This document shows, in pieces, positions 15,636 to 17,804 of a stretch of 17,804 nucleotides of DNA. Every line of letters begins with the position of its first letter. Position 1 is the stretch's first letter. The stretch comes from UBA724 sp964008075 (GTDB lineage: Bacteria > Bacteroidota > Bacteroidia > Flavobacteriales > Flavobacteriaceae): the NCBI GenBank assembly GCA_964008075.1, contig CAXGAP010000025.1:1-17804 (forward strand), in the 5' to 3' direction. Under the pieces are notes generated by a model. The model was given only the letters and a program-made list of their open reading frames with translations, made no database searches and was not told the origin of the DNA. Made by a program: the position numbers and the translations under genes.

Positions 15636-16505
15636 ATGAAAATTGCTGTGTACAGCTCCCTTCAAAATGAAGCTTGCCAACAAACTGTTTTTTACCTTTT
15701 AAAGGCTGCACATAAAATGAATATCAATGTGAGTTGTCATGAAACGATTTCTGAATCGCTTCAAAATGATTCATTAAGATCCTTCACTTCATACAAAGAT
15801 TTGGATAAAGACATTGATATGTTTTTTTCGGTCGGAGGTGATGGCACACTCCTGCGCTGTTTAGAATTGATTCGTAACACACAAATTCCTGTGATTGGAA
15901 TTAATACAGGTCGTCTTGGGTTTTTGGCTACTCTACAGGCTGATGATATCCAAGTTGCATTACAGGCATTTTTAGATCAAAAATACACTGTTGAGAAACG
16001 CAGCTTACTTACAGTAGATGTACAAGGTATATCGGATGAGGTTATTGCTTTTCCATTAGCACTAAACGAAGTTGGAGTCAGTCGAAAAAATACAACTTCA
16101 ATGATTACTGTTCATACCAAAATCAATGGTGAATCGCTCAACTCATACTGGGCAGATGGTTTTATTGTTTCTACGCCTACAGGCTCAACTGGTTATTCTT
16201 TAAGCAATGGCGGACCTATCATCGATCCAAATAGTAAATCACTGGTTCTCACTCCGATTGCACCTCACAATCTAAACGCACGTCCACTTGTGATTTCAGA
16301 AGATGATGTTGTAGAACTCAGTGTTAGCAGTCGTGAAGATGCACATCTACTGTCGTTAGACTCTCGCATTCATACCATCCCAACAGGTCACCCAATACGA
16401 ATTCAAAAAGCAGCATTTCCGCTGCAATTGGCACGTCTCCGTGATGACAGTTATTTCAAAACCCTTCGCAACAAACTTCATTGGGGCAAGGACCAACGCA
16501 ATTGA
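15636..16505 (+). CDS. nadK: NAD kinase
   Basis: NAD kinase phosphorylates NAD to NADP and sets the cell's NADPH pool. The 289-residue product contains the catalytic GGDGT motif (67-71, D69 as the base), the INTGRLGFL segment (89-97), NE (144-145) before the conserved NTTS region, and the glycine-rich nucleotide-binding stretch within 174-193 (DGFIVSTPTGSTGYS). These are the full set of signatures of the bacterial polyphosphate/ATP-NAD kinase family. The ATG lies 6 bases after the ACT-like gene. The following DUF6089 gene starts 48 bases later in the same frame, so the four plus-strand genes are likely one operon. Confidence 0.97.
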   Translation: MKIAVYSSLQNEACQQTVFYLLKAAHKMNINVSCHETISESLQNDSLRSFTSYKDLDKDIDMFFSVGGDGTLLRCLELIRNTQIPVIGINTGRLGFLATLQADDIQVALQAFLDQKYTVEKRSLLTVDVQGISDEVIAFPLALNEVGVSRKNTTSMITVHTKINGESLNSYWADGFIVSTPTGSTGYSLSNGGPIIDPNSKSLVLTPIAPHNLNARPLVISEDDVVELSVSSREDAHLLSLDSRIHTIPTGHPIRIQKAAFPLQLARLRDDSYFKTLRNKLHWGKDQRN

Positions 16506-16553
16506 GCAATAAATGCAAATCTTGAATCGTTTAGCATATGTAATCTTTGCACA

Positions 16554-17255
16554 GTGTTGAGAGTCTTTTGTTTATGTTTAGTTGCCCCCCTGATGTTGAG
16601 TCATGCACAATATCGTGAAGCTGGGTTATTCATTGGCGGGACAAACTACATTGGAGAGGTTGGTAAAACAGACTTTATTAGGCCATCATTTAAAACCCCA
16701 TCTGCCACCCTACTCTACAAAAGTAATTTTTCACCGCGATTGGCCTTACGCTTTGAACTTGGATTAAGTGCAATAAAAGAAACAGACTCATTGTCATCAG
16801 AGCCCTTGAGAAAAGAGCGTGCTTACAACTTTACAAATTCAATCACTCACACATCAGCCATATTGGAGGTCAATTATTTTAAAATGGATCTATCCGATTT
16901 TCAAACCACCTGGTCGCCTTATATGTTTGCTGGCTTGAGCTACTTAAAATTCAGAGACTTGTATTATGCTACAAACGAGCAAATTGCGAGCCATCAAGCC
17001 AATGATTTTTCGCTTGCAATTCCCATGGGAGTTGGAATCAAAACGCGTTTGGGTATAAGTTTTGTGCTGGGTTTTGAAATAAAAGCACTTTATACCTTTA
17101 GTGACAATCTCGATGGAAGTTTTCCTACATTTGTGGATGAAATTGATCAACAGCCAGCTTTTGGAAATAATGTAAGTAACGATTGGATGGTCTTTACTGG
17201 TTTTTCACTCACTTACTCCTTTGGTCGTGGCTGGTTTATAGAAGGTCTTTTATGA
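16554..17255 (+). CDS. DUF6089 family outer-membrane beta-barrel protein, PorG-like
   Basis: This 233-residue protein has a signal peptide (hydrophobic LRVFCLCLVAPLML, likely cleavage after SHA before Gln) and then alternating beta segments rich in aromatic residues, ending in SFGRGWFIEGLL. REAGLFIGGTNYIGEVGKT near the mature N-terminus matches what I remember of DUF6089 proteins, the family of Porphyromonas gingivalis PorG, an outer-membrane component linked to the type IX secretion system. As there, it sits next to uppS. No ATG is available in frame: going upstream the frame runs to the nadK stop, so translation must start at GTG 16554 or TTG 16557. The in-frame ATG at 16593 would destroy the signal peptide. 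Its stop overlaps the uppS start as ATGA. Confidence 0.82.
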   Translation: MLRVFCLCLVAPLMLSHAQYREAGLFIGGTNYIGEVGKTDFIRPSFKTPSATLLYKSNFSPRLALRFELGLSAIKETDSLSSEPLRKERAYNFTNSITHTSAILEVNYFKMDLSDFQTTWSPYMFAGLSYLKFRDLYYATNEQIASHQANDFSLAIPMGVGIKTRLGISFVLGFEIKALYTFSDNLDGSFPTFVDEIDQQPAFGNNVSNDWMVFTGFSLTYSFGRGWFIEGLL

Positions 17256-17804
17256 CAGCAATTGATATTAAAACATTACCAAAGCACATTGCTATCATTA
17301 TGGATGGAAATGGTCGTTGGGCAAAGCGTCGCAATCAACCACGTGTATTTGGTCACCGACAAGGCGCAAAATCAGTTCGCAAAGTTGTAGAAGCAGCTGC
17401 AAGATTAAGCGTCAAAAACCTGACACTGTATGCCTTTTCGGCGGAAAACTGGAATCGCCCAAAACACGAAGTCAAGACCTTAATGAAGTTGCTTGTCAAT
17501 GCGCTAAAAAACGAACTTGGATTGATGATGAAAAACAATATTCGATTGAATGCAATTGGGCATACTGATATGATGCCCACCAATGTTCAGCAAGAATTGC
17601 AAGAAGTTCTAAATGAAACGAATGAAAATACAGGGCTTGTACTGACGCTGGCATTGAGCTATGGTGCTCGTCAAGAAATCCTTAGAGCAGTTAAGGAAAT
17701 CAGTTTTAAAGTTAAAAATAATATAATTTCAATTGAAAATGTTGATGATGACATAATAAATAAGCATCTTTACACGCAAAATTTACCAGATGTCGATCTG
17801 TTGA
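17252..17804 (+). CDS. uppS: Isoprenyl (undecaprenyl) diphosphate synthase UppS, 3' end beyond window
   Basis: UppS is a cis-prenyltransferase that extends farnesyl diphosphate with isopentenyl diphosphate to the C55 lipid carrier used for peptidoglycan and surface glycans. The window holds the first 184 residues. HIAIIMDGNGRWAK (12-25) contains the catalytic D18, GHRQGAK (34-40) is the next conserved segment, LTLYAFSAENWNRP follows, then SYGARQEI, and the window ends within the LPDVDLL motif that precedes the RTSGE signature. It starts within the stop of the DUF6089 gene (ATGA), so the two are translationally coupled. A strongly AT-rich stretch of about 60 bases lies near the cut end (17701-17760). 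Confidence 0.96.
   Translation, partial: MTAIDIKTLPKHIAIIMDGNGRWAKRRNQPRVFGHRQGAKSVRKVVEAAARLSVKNLTLYAFSAENWNRPKHEVKTLMKLLVNALKNELGLMMKNNIRLNAIGHTDMMPTNVQQELQEVLNETNENTGLVLTLALSYGARQEILRAVKEISFKVKNNIISIENVDDDIINKHLYTQNLPDVDLL

Noticed and set aside
16525..16549. Promoter for the PorG-like gene (TTG at 16522, 17 bases, AATCTTTG)
   Set aside because: The -7 box has a mismatch and would place the transcription start at or inside the GTG/TTG start, and the gene sits in a tight operon. A chance match is more likely.
1..17804. CRISPR array, insertion sequence, phage, toxin-antitoxin or defence genes
   Set aside because: I saw no repeat-spacer pattern, no terminal inverted repeats and no transposase, nuclease cassette or short coupled toxin pair. 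All sizeable real genes belong to known housekeeping or conserved flavobacterial families.

Overview
This window is an ordinary-looking, very gene-dense piece of a Bacteroidota chromosome, most likely from the order Flavobacteriales; I cannot name the genus. The evidence for this lineage is: promoter boxes of the Bacteroidota type (TAnnTTTG) with no obvious Shine-Dalgarno sequences; a HPPK-deoxynucleoside kinase fusion; DUF2797 and GH3-family genes; a DUF6089 (PorG-like) protein next to uppS; and the cluster pdxJ / CBS-family remnant / nadK / DUF6089 / uppS, an order I remember from flavobacteria. GC is moderate, roughly 40% by eye. No stretch over about 100 bases lacks a gene, and the gaps add up to only about 2-3% of the window. 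This suggests a streamlined genome.

Layout, left to right. A tRNA-Gly cut by the window edge lies just downstream of mutS (both minus). Divergent from mutS is a SpoU/TrmH-type RNA methyltransferase (plus), which runs tail-to-tail into a folate-pathway HPPK fused to a deoxynucleoside kinase (minus). From a shared 64-bp spacer that holds a perfect 14-bp palindrome, a plus-strand operon starts: sppA, a YhhQ-type queuosine precursor transporter and a secreted serine hydrolase, joined by overlapping ends. It meets a DUF2797 gene (minus), which is divergent from a GH3-family adenylate-forming enzyme (plus). GH3 meets clpX at shared stop codons.

The next minus block, in transcription order, is pdxJ, an alpha/beta hydrolase, tig (trigger factor), clpP and clpX. 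Here a vitamin B6 gene and an esterase-like gene lie upstream of the classical chaperone/protease set, and tig has its own well-formed promoter. Divergent from pdxJ, a plus block holds a short ACT-like protein (the C-terminal domain of a flavobacterial CBS protein, without the CBS domains), nadK, a DUF6089/PorG-like outer-membrane protein and uppS, which runs off the window end.

I found no mobile element, phage gene, CRISPR array, defence system or other clearly new multi-gene system. The points most worth a second look are the CBS-less ACT remnant, the uncharacterised DUF2797/GH3 pair, the palindrome at the sppA promoter, the near-leaderless methyltransferase transcript, the non-ATG start and mini-ORF in front of the DUF6089 gene, and the fact that all three convergent gene pairs overlap.
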